From a virus, in the IMG/VR virus record IMGVR_UViG_3300028571_000061, positions 1-34,579 of that record: 34,579 nt of DNA; one strand, given 5' to 3'. Shown one piece after another: positions 1 through 8,270 of this stretch. Both the position numbers and the translations under genes were made by a program. Position 1 is the stretch's first letter. Each line of letters starts with the position of its first letter. Under the pieces are notes generated by a model. That model saw only the letters and a list, made by a program, of their open reading frames with translations, was not told the origin of the DNA and ran no database searches.

Positions 1-252
1 GTTATAAATGCAGTAAGTGCATCATATGCTTTAAGTGCATCTTTTGCTTCAACATCATCATACGTTATAAATGCAGTAAGTGCATCATATGCTTTAAGTG
101 CATCTTTTGCTTCAACATCATCATACGTTATAAATGCAGTAAGTGCATCATATGCTTTAAGTGCATCTTTTGCTTCAACATCATCATACGTTATAAATGC
201 AGTAAGTGCATCATATGCTTTAAGTGCATCTTTTGCTTCAACATCATCATAC
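1..252 (+). repeat. Four perfect 63-bp tandem repeats inside the fibre gene
   Basis: Units start at 1, 64, 127 and 190 and are identical at every base; the fourth ends at 252, after which the sequence diverges. 63 is a multiple of three, so each unit encodes 21 residues in frame (VINAVSASYALSASFASTSS plus Y). The array touches the window edge and may hold more copies. Absence of any synonymous drift implies very recent expansion or ongoing homogenisation. Confidence 0.97.
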
Positions 253-3200
253 GCTGATAATTTCACAGTAGCAGGAACATTAACAGCACAAAAATTAGTT
301 GTTCAAACAATTAGTTCAAGTATAATATACTCAAGCGGATCAAATATATTTGGAGATGAATTATCTGATACACAAACACTTACTGGTTCAGTAGGTATAA
401 CAGGATCACTATCAATAAATGGTAGAGATTACGCAAATACAAGTGCTTCTTTTGACACTCGAATATTAAACAATAGCTCAAGTATTGGTGCTTTATCATC
501 TTCATTCACAACATTTAGTGGTTCATACAATACAGGATCATTTACAGGATCATTTAAAGGTGATGGTAGCGGATTATATAATATATCTGCGTCAGGTATC
601 GTTGGATTAAATTTATCTCAAATAGCATCAGGTAGCGTTACCGCCTCCGTTGATCCTAATTTAGGATTTAGAGTAAACGCTAATACTACAATAACCGGTT
701 CATTAAATGTAAGTGGTTCAGTAACAGCATTTTCATTCACAGGTTCACTATCAGGAAGTGCTTTAACTGCTATAAGTTCATCATATGCTTTTAATGCAAC
801 AAGTGCATCTTATGCTCTTAATACAACAAGCGCTTCATATGCCTTAAGTTCAAGCTATGCATTAAATGCAACAAGCGCTTCTTACGCCTTAAGTGCATCT
901 TATGCTCTTAGTACAACATCAGCATCGTACACATTCAGTTCATCGTATGCTGATAATGCAACAAGCGCCTCATATGCTTTAAGTTCAAGCTATGCCTTAA
1001 ATGCTACATCTGCATCCTATGCATTAAATTCAACTAGTGCATCGTATGCTTTAAATAGCACAAGCGCATCTTATGCTTTAAATGCAACATCCGCATCATA
1101 TGCTCTAGATGCAACAAGCGCATCATATGCAAATAATGCTACTTCTGCATCTTATGCTTTAGTTGCTACAAGCGCATCTTATGCGCAAACATCATCATTT
1201 GCTGATAATTTTACAGTAGCAGGAACATTAACAGCACAAAAGTTAGTAGTACAGACCATAACATCTTCGGTAATATATTCAAGCGGATCAAATATATTTG
1301 GTAACGATCTATCAAATACACAAGTATTTACAGGTTCAGTTAGTATTACCGGTTCATTATCTGTAAATGGTAGTCCTGTAATCCTAACAAATCAGACATC
1401 TTCAATGTCTGTATTGAGTGCATCTTATGCTAATAATGCAACAAGTGCCTCATATGCTCTTAACGCAACTACATCATCTTATGCACTAGTTGCTACAAGT
1501 GCTTCTTATGCTTTAAATGCAACAAGCGCATCATATGCTTTAAGTGCTTCTTATGCTTTAAATGCAACAAGCGCTTCATATTCAAACAATACTACTTCAG
1601 CATCTTACGCTCTTAATTCAACTAGTGCATCTTATGCCTTAACATCATCATATTCATTATCAGGTACAGGATTTCCATTTAGTGGATCTGCTGTTATAAC
1701 CGGCAGCTTACTAGTATCAGGAAGTGGAATTACTGGATCTTTATTTGGTACTGCATCCTATGCTTTAAATGCAACATCTGCATCTTATGCCCTAACAGCA
1801 TCATTTGCGTTAAACGGAGGTGGAGGAGGTGGTGCTAAAACATTTACACAAGTATCATCTGCTACAACATGGAGTTTTACACATAATCTAAACACACTAC
1901 TTCCATTAATTGAGGTATATAACAGCAGCTATAACGTCATTATACCAACCAACATTAGCAGCTCTGATTCAAATACTACAGACATATATTTTGATGTATC
2001 ACAATCAGGATATGCTGTAATCTCCACTGGTGGTAGTCTTATAATTACAGGCTCTAATGCTCAATTACTACAAACATCTGCCGCTACTACATGGTCTTTC
2101 TATCACGGTCTAAACACAACCTATCCAGTATTTACTATATTCGATAATAATAATGATGTTATTATACCTGAGAGAATAAATGTACAAAACGCAAACACAG
2201 CATCTATATATTTCTCAAGCCCTAGAACAGGTGTTGCCGTGGCTGCAAACTGCGGATTAAGCGGTTCATTACTATTTGAAAGTGCATCCTACGCCTCTAA
2301 TGCGGAACTATTGGACGGTAGAGATAGCCTTACTTTTGCAAATACCGGTTCAAATTCATTTGTAGGTAGTCAAAACATTAATGGCAGTGTTGCCATCACA
2401 GGATCACTAACCACTACTGGAGCAATAACGGCACAAACGCTTAATGTACAACAGGTAACTTCTTCTATTGTTTATTCAAGTGGGTCTAATATATTTGGTA
2501 ACACTGTATCCAACACGCAGTCAATGACTGGATCAGTGGGAATTACTGGTAGTTTATCGGTAAATGGGGTATCTACATTATCAGGTGCATTAACAGGAAC
2601 AAGTGCTACGTTTAGTAATGTAATTACTTCTACAATGGGTAACAATACTAATATATTTAATGCAGCATCAGCTACAACTGGGTATCAGTTTATGAATATG
2701 CAAAATACATCAGGTAGATTGTATATGGGTATTGCAGGGTCAACAGTCGCTCAATTAACATTTGGTGATACAGCTTATTCTACAACTTTTGGAAGTATTA
2801 CTGCAACAGATTTATTTTTAGCTACTAATCAAACTGCAAGATTAAAGATAGATGGCTCCACAGGTGCAGCCACGTTTAGTTCAGGAGTCGGTGTAAACAG
2901 TGCTACTTTACAAACATCTTTAGGAAATGGAATAACTATTGAAGGGTTAACTTACGCAACTTTATATTTTTCAAATTCAGGTACTTTAAGAGGGTATTTA
3001 ACAGCTTATTCAGGTGGGTTAATATTAAATTCGGTATCTAGTAATCTTATATTAAATAATGGCGGTAGTCCCGTATTAATAGGAACAGATACCGCTTCAG
3101 GAAGTTCTATATTGCAAGTCACAGGTGCAGCTACGTTATCAGGTGCATTAACAGGAACAAGTGCTACGTTTACTGCAGCAGTAAATGCAGCAGGGTTTAA

Positions 3201-3492
3201 TTCTTACTTGGGAACAGTAAATCCTACAAGTGGGACATTCACAACTATCTTTTCTATACCAAGTACGCAAGCTGCTGAGGGTGTTTATACCGTTTATGCT
3301 CACTATAATGATGATGCAGGAGGTATGGCTTATACACAGATATTAGCAGACAGAACGTATCTGAGAGAGATTAATGCAAATGATGGGGCTGATGTAGTTA
3401 TGCAATTGTCTGGGAGGGATATACAAGTAAGACAAACGTATGGTGTAACGGTTGCAGTTCAATATTCAATATTATGGCAAAAATTAAGATAA
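1..3492 (+). CDS. Tail fibre protein, repeat-rich, 5'-truncated by the window edge
   Basis: Frame 1 is open from base 1 to the TAA at 3490-3492 (1163 visible residues), so the true start lies outside the window; the first in-frame ATG at 1405 is internal. The visible part opens with four identical 21-residue repeats (1-252). Long arrays of the short motif TSASYALN/S follow (about 780-1200 and 1410-1800). A fibre cassette (TLTAQ...YSSGSNIFG...TGSVGITGSLSVNG) occurs near 270-420, 1220-1375 and 2420-2575. A GGGGGG linker near 1819 precedes two tandem domains sharing ATTWSF-x-H-x-LNT and NVIIP/DVIIP motifs (about 1845-2270). The C-terminus ends in a Tyr/Gln-rich beta domain without an S74 chaperone. 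Low-complexity Ser/Thr/Ala/Gly repeats are typical of fibres in Bacteroidota phages. Role inferred: trimeric host-recognition fibre. Fibre identity is fairly sure; the receptor is unknown. Confidence 0.85.
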   Translation, partial: VINAVSASYALSASFASTSSYVINAVSASYALSASFASTSSYVINAVSASYALSASFASTSSYVINAVSASYALSASFASTSSYADNFTVAGTLTAQKLVVQTISSSIIYSSGSNIFGDELSDTQTLTGSVGITGSLSINGRDYANTSASFDTRILNNSSSIGALSSSFTTFSGSYNTGSFTGSFKGDGSGLYNISASGIVGLNLSQIASGSVTASVDPNLGFRVNANTTITGSLNVSGSVTAFSFTGSLSGSALTAISSSYAFNATSASYALNTTSASYALSSSYALNATSASYALSASYALSTTSASYTFSSSYADNATSASYALSSSYALNATSASYALNSTSASYALNSTSASYALNATSASYALDATSASYANNATSASYALVATSASYAQTSSFADNFTVAGTLTAQKLVVQTITSSVIYSSGSNIFGNDLSNTQVFTGSVSITGSLSVNGSPVILTNQTSSMSVLSASYANNATSASYALNATTSSYALVATSASYALNATSASYALSASYALNATSASYSNNTTSASYALNSTSASYALTSSYSLSGTGFPFSGSAVITGSLLVSGSGITGSLFGTASYALNATSASYALTASFALNGGGGGGAKTFTQVSSATTWSFTHNLNTLLPLIEVYNSSYNVIIPTNISSSDSNTTDIYFDVSQSGYAVISTGGSLIITGSNAQLLQTSAATTWSFYHGLNTTYPVFTIFDNNNDVIIPERINVQNANTASIYFSSPRTGVAVAANCGLSGSLLFESASYASNAELLDGRDSLTFANTGSNSFVGSQNINGSVAITGSLTTTGAITAQTLNVQQVTSSIVYSSGSNIFGNTVSNTQSMTGSVGITGSLSVNGVSTLSGALTGTSATFSNVITSTMGNNTNIFNAASATTGYQFMNMQNTSGRLYMGIAGSTVAQLTFGDTAYSTTFGSITATDLFLATNQTARLKIDGSTGAATFSSGVGVNSATLQTSLGNGITIEGLTYATLYFSNSGTLRGYLTAYSGGLILNSVSSNLILNNGGSPVLIGTDTASGSSILQVTGAATLSGALTGTSATFTAAVNAAGFNSYLGTVNPTSGTFTTIFSIPSTQAAEGVYTVYAHYNDDAGGMAYTQILADRTYLREINANDGADVVMQLSGRDIQVRQTYGVTVAVQYSILWQKLR
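2488..2616 (+). repeat. 129-bp near-identical block shared with 3849-3977 (copy 1)
   Basis: This stretch of the first fibre gene matches 3849-3977 in the second fibre gene at a constant offset of 1361 bases. I see one mismatch (ACA here, TCA there, the codon after GCATTA). Both copies are read in the same codon register. Upstream of 2488 the proteins remain very similar, but the DNA differs at many synonymous sites. Confidence 0.93.
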
Positions 3493-3499
3493 TATAAAT

Positions 3500-3577
3500 A
3501 TGAAACAAATCACACCTATCTCTATATGGGATGCAGGACAAAACAAACAACAACACCATCATATTTATATGAAATAA
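3500..3577 (+). CDS. Tiny His-rich peptide (25 aa), paralogue of 4961-5041
   Basis: The ATG at 3500 follows the fibre stop by seven bases and the ORF ends with TAA at 3575-3577, five bases from the next fibre start. The peptide reads MKQITPISIWDAGQNKQQHH followed by HIYMK. An ORF of almost the same sequence follows the second fibre. The two share MK-x-ITPISIW, QNKQQHHH and IY, and the codons for both isoleucines that differ (ATC/ATA and ATA/ATT) change only synonymously, which hints at selection on the peptide. The opening MKxITPISIW reminds me of longer small proteins next to fibres in related phages, so these may be degenerate remnants. The 3' end overlaps the putative promoter of the next gene, an alternative reason for conservation. 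No function is known to me. Confidence 0.45.
   Translation: MKQITPISIWDAGQNKQQHHHIYMK
3561..3570 (+). promoter_or_regulatory. Putative late promoter element (TATTTATA core) for the second fibre gene
   Basis: ATATTTATAT lies about 20 nt before the ATG at 3582. It matches the recurring GATATTTATA(A/T) element, though without the leading G. It overlaps the end of the tiny ORF 3500-3577. Confidence 0.5.
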
Positions 3578-3581
3578 CAAT

Positions 3582-4952
3582 ATGAAGATAATAAGTGCAA
3601 ATATAACCGGATCCCTAATATTAAATAATGTTGATATATCTAGTATAACAGGATCACAGACTAGTATAAATTCATTAAATAGTAAGACCGGAAGTTATGC
3701 TACAACGGGTTCTAATGCTTTTGTTGGACAGCAGAACATTAATGGCAGTGTTGCTGTTACTGGTAGTTTAACTACTACAGGTACCATTGTTGCCCAGACG
3801 TTAAATGTACAGCAAGTCACGTCTAGCATCGTTTATTCAAGCGGTAGCAATATATTTGGTAACACTGTATCCAACACGCAGTCAATGACTGGATCAGTGG
3901 GAATTACTGGTAGTTTATCGGTAAATGGGGTATCTACATTATCAGGTGCATTATCAGGAACAAGTGCTACGTTTAGTTCAACTAATACTGCCACTTCATT
4001 TATTCCAACGTCCCCAACAATCCCAGTTAACGGAATGTATTTATCAGCTGCAAATACATTAGATTTTGCAACGAATAGCGTAAATCGGTTAAGTATAAGC
4101 TCGGCTGGTCTTGTTATCTTTAGTTCATCGGTTTCTGCAAGTTATGGAGGAACATTTGTTATACCTATTGAAAGTCCTGCAAGTGGTACTGTAGCTTTAG
4201 TAGCTAAAACATCAAACGGGGGTAATGATATATTTAGATGGTATGATGGAGCAACACAATTAGGAGTATTTAAGAATAGTGGTAACGTAGGGATTGGTAC
4301 TGCAAGTCCAAGTGCTTTATTAAATACATATAGTGCAACAACTGCAACTCAAATTATTGTAACAGGAGCAGATACAACAAATCAAAGATTAGAAGTAACA
4401 GATGGAACTGTAACCAATAGATTTGGAATATTTGGTCGAACAAATGGCGATGCTGGGGTTATAGGTACTCAAACTAATCATCCTTTAGTATTTAACACAA
4501 ACGGTACCGAAAGTATGCGTATCAAGTCAGGTGGTGAAGTTTATATTGCAGGAACTACTGACCAAGGAGCGTATAACTTACAATGTAACGGTACTGGAGT
4601 TTGGGGAGCAGGTGCTTATGTGAATGGCTCGGATTTAAGATTAAAAGAAGATATAAAACCTATTCTAAGCGGACTTGATTATGTTAATAAAATGAATCCA
4701 GTTAGCTTTAAGTATTTAGAATCATATTCAAGAGATAGAAGTATTCAGACTGGGTTTATTGCGCAAGAATTAATAGAAGTATTTAAAGATGAAGAATGGG
4801 TAGATGGAATAGTTAAGCAAGGTACTGAACATTATAACGTAGCTTATCAAGCTATAATACCTGTATTAGTAAAAGCAATACAAGAACTTAAAGCCGAGAT
4901 AGATTTATTAAAAGGGATAGCACCTATTGAGCCGAATAATAATTTAGAATAA
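3582..4952 (+). CDS. Tail fibre/spike protein with C-terminal S74 intramolecular chaperone
   Basis: 456 residues. The N-terminal third is fibre cassette: NINGSVAVTGSL, then YSSGSNIFG, then TGSVGITGSLSVNG, nearly identical to part of the preceding fibre. The middle has a beta-rich region and the motif GNVGIGTASPSALL, common just before S74 domains. The C-terminal ~107 residues form a peptidase S74 / endosialidase-type chaperone. The signature SDLRLKEDIKP starts at Ser350, followed by FKYLE, TGFIAQEL and a terminal coiled coil (LVKAIQELKAEIDLLKG). In this family the chaperone drives trimer folding and then cleaves itself off just before the serine, here predicted between Gly349 and Ser350. The gene therefore probably encodes a folded trimeric host-recognition fibre of about 349 residues after maturation. 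A TATTTATA element precedes it. Confidence 0.9.
   Translation: MKIISANITGSLILNNVDISSITGSQTSINSLNSKTGSYATTGSNAFVGQQNINGSVAVTGSLTTTGTIVAQTLNVQQVTSSIVYSSGSNIFGNTVSNTQSMTGSVGITGSLSVNGVSTLSGALSGTSATFSSTNTATSFIPTSPTIPVNGMYLSAANTLDFATNSVNRLSISSAGLVIFSSSVSASYGGTFVIPIESPASGTVALVAKTSNGGNDIFRWYDGATQLGVFKNSGNVGIGTASPSALLNTYSATTATQIIVTGADTTNQRLEVTDGTVTNRFGIFGRTNGDAGVIGTQTNHPLVFNTNGTESMRIKSGGEVYIAGTTDQGAYNLQCNGTGVWGAGAYVNGSDLRLKEDIKPILSGLDYVNKMNPVSFKYLESYSRDRSIQTGFIAQELIEVFKDEEWVDGIVKQGTEHYNVAYQAIIPVLVKAIQELKAEIDLLKGIAPIEPNNNLE
3849..3977 (+). repeat. 129-bp near-identical block shared with 2488-2616 (copy 2)
   Basis: Second copy of the block described at 2488-2616, lying in the second fibre gene. Recombination between the copies would keep the reading frame and delete 1361 bp, joining the long fibre to the S74 chaperone end. 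Confidence 0.93.
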
Positions 4953-4960
4953 AATAAAAT

Positions 4961-5041
4961 ATGAAAAACATAACACCTATCTCTATTTGGAATAAAGTAC
5001 AAAACAAACAACAACACCATCACCATATTTATACAATATAA
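4961..5041 (+). CDS. Tiny His-rich peptide (26 aa), paralogue of 3500-3577
   Basis: The ATG at 4961 is eight bases after the S74 fibre stop; TAA is at 5039-5041. The peptide reads MKNITPISIWNKVQNKQQHH followed by HHIYTI, with four consecutive histidines. It is the counterpart of the 25-aa ORF after the first fibre, so the unit 'fibre plus tiny ORF' seems duplicated. Its end overlaps a TATTTATA element that would serve the 5054 gene. Coding status is plausible but unproven. Confidence 0.45.
   Translation: MKNITPISIWNKVQNKQQHHHHIYTI
5025..5033 (+). promoter_or_regulatory. Putative late promoter element (TATTTATA core) before 5054
   Basis: ATATTTATA starts 29 nt before the ATG at 5054 and overlaps the tiny ORF 4961-5041. 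Spacing agrees with the other copies of this element. Confidence 0.45.
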
Positions 5042-5053
5042 ACAATACCCTAG

Positions 5054-5230
5054 ATGACAATATACTACATATTAAAACAATTCTACCCTGGAGCAGAAAT
5101 TTGGGTACTACAATTAAATGATGAAGATAATATTTATGAATATAACACATTGGAGGAGGCAGAAATAGCACTACCCAAAGTACAGTTACTGTACCCTGAT
5201 AATATTTGTAAGATAAGTGATATAATATAA
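5054..5230 (+). CDS. Small unknown protein (58 aa)
   Basis: The ORF from ATG 5054 to TAA 5228-5230 encodes a compact mixed protein starting MTIYYILKQFYPGAEIWVLQ and continuing with an acidic loop (LNDEDNIYEY), a helix-like stretch (TLEEAEIALPKVQLLYP) and a Cys near the end. Support for coding: a TATTTATA element at the usual distance, an amino-acid composition like an ordinary soluble small domain rather than random AT-rich translation, and position directly after the fibre block. I do not recognise the family. It could be a fibre-associated accessory factor, but nothing in the sequence proves this. Confidence 0.6.
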   Translation: MTIYYILKQFYPGAEIWVLQLNDEDNIYEYNTLEEAEIALPKVQLLYPDNICKISDII

Positions 5231-5297
5231 TAATAAATTTGGATATATAAAATATATTATGTATATTATATCACATAAATAAAAATTAAAGTATAAC

Positions 5298-5753
5298 ATG
5301 GAAAAAATTAAATTAAAGCTGTCCGAAGTTTACGGATTAAACGCTGAATTAAAAGGAATCATCAATCAACAAACTGGAGAAATTATTCAAAAAGGAATAT
5401 TAGATGAAAATCTATCTATCAAAACCAAATACAGTTTGTCTAAAGTATCTACTCAATTAGTTAAAGAGATAGAATCTGTTGAAAAATTAAGAGAAGAAAT
5501 AATTAAAAAGTATGGTGATGTTGATAAAGATAATAAATACTTTATTCCACAACGCATAAATGAAGTTATTGATGAAGAAACTAAACAAGTAGTTAGTTTT
5601 GATATTAATCCTAAATTTATACAATTTCAAACAGAATTTGAATCATTACTTCAAGAAGAAGTTGAAATTGATTACACCCCAATTTTATTAGATCAAATCG
5701 ACATTAAATCAGAAATTAATCCATCAATATTATTTAAATTAATAACAGAATAA
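5298..5753 (+). CDS. Unknown phage protein, helical, 151 aa
   Basis: The start is an ATG in an A-rich leader. The protein begins MEKIKLKLSEVYGLNAELKG and has a predicted helical middle with many Lys/Glu (VEKLREEIIKKYGD), then a beta-like C-terminus ending LFKLITE. The N-terminal layout and 'KLREEI..KYG' stretch remind me of small phage proteins of the DUF1617 type, but similarity by eye is weak. It opens a three-gene set (5298, 5764, 5967) just upstream of the sheath gene, with ten bases to the next gene, so co-transcription is likely. No function is assigned. Confidence 0.7.
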   Translation: MEKIKLKLSEVYGLNAELKGIINQQTGEIIQKGILDENLSIKTKYSLSKVSTQLVKEIESVEKLREEIIKKYGDVDKDNKYFIPQRINEVIDEETKQVVSFDINPKFIQFQTEFESLLQEEVEIDYTPILLDQIDIKSEINPSILFKLITE

Positions 5754-5763
5754 AACAAAAATT

Positions 5764-5964
5764 ATGACATTATTTTTAACATCATTATTATTAGTAATTA
5801 TCGGGATAATAATTATAATATATTATAAACCTACCGATAATATTAAAAATTTTAAAGATCAAGACAAATTTAAAGAACAACTTTCTGTAGAACATCCCGA
5901 AGTCGAGAAACCAAAAGTTGATAAAAAACCATATAAAAGAAAAGCACAAGCTAAGAAAAAATAA
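5764..5964 (+). CDS. Small membrane-anchored protein with a lysine-rich tail
   Basis: 66 residues. Residues 2-21 form a hydrophobic membrane helix (LFLTSLLLVIIGIIIIIYY). A charged linker with Pro/Val/Glu follows, and the end is strongly basic (KPYKRKAQAKKK). The N-terminal anchor lacks a lipobox or an obvious signal-peptidase site, so an N-in single-pass topology is plausible; the basic C-terminus alone would argue for the cytoplasmic side. It ends two bases before the next ATG. Size and architecture would fit several roles (lysis accessory, membrane tether), none of them shown by the sequence. Confidence 0.65.
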   Translation: MTLFLTSLLLVIIGIIIIIYYKPTDNIKNFKDQDKFKEQLSVEHPEVEKPKVDKKPYKRKAQAKKK

Positions 5965-5966
5965 TT

Positions 5967-6209
5967 ATGAATTATAAATCAGTTACGCCAGAAGAACTAG
6001 TTACCTTAAAAACAATTAGTGATAAAAATGATAGATGTGTTGTAGAATTAGGTAGAATAGAATATCAAAAAACTATTCTAGAACAAGAAGCATATCAAAT
6101 TAAACAATCAATACTAGAATTAATTACAAGTGAAAAGCAATTTTCTGATCAATTAATTGCAAAATATGGTGATATTAAGGTTGATTTAGAAACAGGTACT
6201 ATATCTTAA
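5967..6209 (+). CDS. Small coiled-coil protein, unknown
   Basis: 80 residues, almost entirely helix-prone: KNDRCVVELGRIEYQKTILE and LEQEAYQIKQSILELITSEK, then a short C-terminal motif (LIAKYGDIKVDLETGTIS). The pattern resembles small prefoldin-like coiled-coil proteins common in T4-like phages of Bacteroidota. It follows the membrane protein with a two-base gap and precedes the sheath gene's own promoter element. Function is unknown. Confidence 0.65.
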   Translation: MNYKSVTPEELVTLKTISDKNDRCVVELGRIEYQKTILEQEAYQIKQSILELITSEKQFSDQLIAKYGDIKVDLETGTIS

Positions 6210-6236
6210 GTAAAATATTGTTTCGGCCATAATGTG

Positions 6237-6249
6237 GATATTTATAATA
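6237..6249 (+). promoter_or_regulatory. Putative late promoter (GATATTTATAATA) of the sheath gene
   Basis: Exact match to the recurring element; the TATTTATA core starts 29 nt before the ATG at 6268. It lies in the 58-nt gap after the 80-aa gene. Confidence 0.6.
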
Positions 6250-6267
6250 GATAATTATTAAATCATT

Positions 6268-8022
6268 ATGGCAGAAACTCTAATCTCACCAGGCGTTTTT
6301 TTACAAGAAAACGATTTATCTCAAATACAAGAAGGACCTATAACGGTAGGTGCAGCACTAATTGGACCAGCAGTGCTGGGGCCGGTTAATATCCCTACTT
6401 TAGTAAGATCCTACTCCGACTACAAATCCAAATTTGGCACATCATTTGTATCAGGGGGTACTAACTACGAGTATCTTACCTCTATAGCTGCATTAAATTA
6501 TTTTGAACAAGGAGGAGAATCTTTAATAGTTACTAGAGTTGCATCAGGATCATTTACACCGGCAACAGCATCTATATTAAATACTTTATCCACCAGCTCA
6601 TTTACACTAGAAACAATATCTTCAGGAATTATAATGAATAATGATTCTGGAAGTACTTTAGGAGTATCTGGATCTTTACCTAGTGGATCTGAAAATAATA
6701 TTAGATGGGAAATTACAACATCAACCACTGGATCGGGAGTATTTAGTCTTATAGTAAGAAGAGGTGATGACTACTCAAATCAAAAAACTATATTAGAATC
6801 ATGGTCTAATCTTTCATTAGATCCCAATCAAAACAATTACATTGAATATGTAATCGGTAACCAAGATGAAAATCCAGTTCAAGACGAATCCGGAGCTTAT
6901 TACCTGCAGACAACAGGATCTTATGTAAATAGGAGTAGATATATTAGAGTTAAAACAGTAACTACACCAACGCCAAACTATTTTAATAGCCTAGGTCAGC
7001 CGCAATCAGCATATACTGGATTTCTTCCAGCTATAGGTTCAGGATCACTACAAGGATCTTTCGGAGGAGCTACCGGTACAGTAATTTCTGGTACTGCAAT
7101 GAATTTATTCGAAAATATCCCTACAGCAGCATCTACTACAGTAACACCTAACACAAATATTCAGGGAGTATTTGCATCAAATTATACTATTGCAGTTAGC
7201 TTATTAGCTAATAAAGATTCATACAACTATAAAACTATATATGCACCAGGAATAAATAATCAGAACGCATCTAGTGTTCTTGCTTCAATATTAAGTAATA
7301 CTCAGGATAGAGGTGATGCAATTGCAGTTGTTGATATGGTATCATATAATCAAGTTATATCAACAGTAGTAAGTCAAGCACAAACAATTGATTCATCATA
7401 CGGTGCAACTTATTGGCCATGGGTCCAATTAAGATCTAGAGAAACAGGAAAATTAGTTTTTACACCAGCATCTACAATAATACCTGCAGCTTATGAATAT
7501 AGTGATAAAGTATCAGCAGAATGGTTTGCACCAGCAGGATTAACTAGAGGTGGTTTATCAACCGTTATTCAACCAGAAAGAAGATTAACAGTTTCTCAAA
7601 GAGATTCTCTATATGCAGGTAAGGTTAACCCAATTGCAATATTCCCGGGCCAAGGCACGGTAATATATGGTCAGAAAACATTACAGGCTAAGCCATCAGC
7701 TCTAGATAGAGTTAATGTTAGAAGATTATTAATTACATTAAAGAGATATATTGGAAATATTGCTGAAGGATTGGTATTTGAACAAAATTCACAAACTACA
7801 AGAAATAATTTCTTAAATAGAGTTAATCCATATTTACAATTAATACAGCAAAGACAAGGTCTTTATGCATATAGAGTAGTAATGGATGACACTAACAATA
7901 CTCCAGATGTAATTGACAGAAATCAATTAGTAGGATCAATATATTTACAACCTACAAAAACTGCTGAATATATATTATTAGATTTTAATATATTGCCTAC
8001 AGGAGCAACTTTTGGGCAATAA
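6268..8022 (+). CDS. Contractile tail sheath protein (gp18-like)
   Basis: 584 residues. The N-terminus SPGVFLQENDLSQIQEGP followed by TVGAALIGPAVLGP is the classic sheath opening, where the N-terminal strand contributes to the inter-subunit mesh. C-terminal sheath hallmarks are present: a region around ARLTRGG-like 'PAGLTRGGL', RRLTVSQRDSLY, NPIAIFPGQGTVIYGQKTL, LDRVNVRRLLITLKRYIGN and the final YLQPTKTAEYILLDFNILPTG. The middle (roughly 95-330) is a Ser/Gly-rich variable domain, usual for surface-exposed sheath insertions. The sheath contracts around the tube to drive infection. The neighbours (tube, tape measure, baseplate) fit. It is somewhat shorter than T4 gp18 (659 aa), but the core is complete. 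Confidence 0.96.
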   Translation: MAETLISPGVFLQENDLSQIQEGPITVGAALIGPAVLGPVNIPTLVRSYSDYKSKFGTSFVSGGTNYEYLTSIAALNYFEQGGESLIVTRVASGSFTPATASILNTLSTSSFTLETISSGIIMNNDSGSTLGVSGSLPSGSENNIRWEITTSTTGSGVFSLIVRRGDDYSNQKTILESWSNLSLDPNQNNYIEYVIGNQDENPVQDESGAYYLQTTGSYVNRSRYIRVKTVTTPTPNYFNSLGQPQSAYTGFLPAIGSGSLQGSFGGATGTVISGTAMNLFENIPTAASTTVTPNTNIQGVFASNYTIAVSLLANKDSYNYKTIYAPGINNQNASSVLASILSNTQDRGDAIAVVDMVSYNQVISTVVSQAQTIDSSYGATYWPWVQLRSRETGKLVFTPASTIIPAAYEYSDKVSAEWFAPAGLTRGGLSTVIQPERRLTVSQRDSLYAGKVNPIAIFPGQGTVIYGQKTLQAKPSALDRVNVRRLLITLKRYIGNIAEGLVFEQNSQTTRNNFLNRVNPYLQLIQQRQGLYAYRVVMDDTNNTPDVIDRNQLVGSIYLQPTKTAEYILLDFNILPTGATFGQ

Positions 8023-8042
8023 AAATATAGAATAAAAGCAAT

Positions 8043-8216
8043 ATGAAAATAAAAGTAAATATGTCTAAATCACTTCTTGAATCAATCACTAAGGAAGTAT
8101 TATCTGTAATGAAGGATAAAAAGGCTATGCACAAGAAAGAAGATTATATTCAAGATCCAAGAAAAGCTATGGAGAAGTTACAAGATATGGGTGATCAAGT
8201 TGCTCGAAATAGATAA
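8043..8216 (+). CDS. Small basic protein between sheath and tube genes (57 aa)
   Basis: The ORF from ATG 8043 to TAA 8214-8216 encodes a lysine-rich, helix-prone peptide starting MKIKVNMSKSLLESITKEVL and ending EKLQDMGDQVARNR. An in-frame ATG at 8061 (MSKSLLESI) is an alternative start. It begins 20 bases after the sheath stop, and coding-like composition (Met, Lys, Glu, Asp rich, no low-complexity) supports it. Its location between sheath and tube suggests a tail-assembly or minor role, but I do not recognise a family. Confidence 0.65.
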   Translation: MKIKVNMSKSLLESITKEVLSVMKDKKAMHKKEDYIQDPRKAMEKLQDMGDQVARNR

Positions 8217-8245
8217 TAGCAACAGTTATAAAATATAAAAATATA

Positions 8246-8258
8246 GATATTTATAATA
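8246..8258 (+). promoter_or_regulatory. Putative late promoter (GATATTTATAATA) of the tube gene
   Basis: Same 13-mer as at 6237; the core begins 23 nt before the ATG at 8271. The abundant tube protein having its own promoter is reasonable. Confidence 0.6.
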
Positions 8259-8270
8259 AAATAGAATAAA

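Noticed and set aside
1-252. CRISPR array
   Set aside because: The repeats are directly adjacent with no spacers and are translated in frame as part of the fibre.
1405-3492. Fibre gene starting at ATG 1405
   Set aside because: The same frame is open and filled with the same repeats from base 1, so 1405 is an internal Met and the gene starts before the window.
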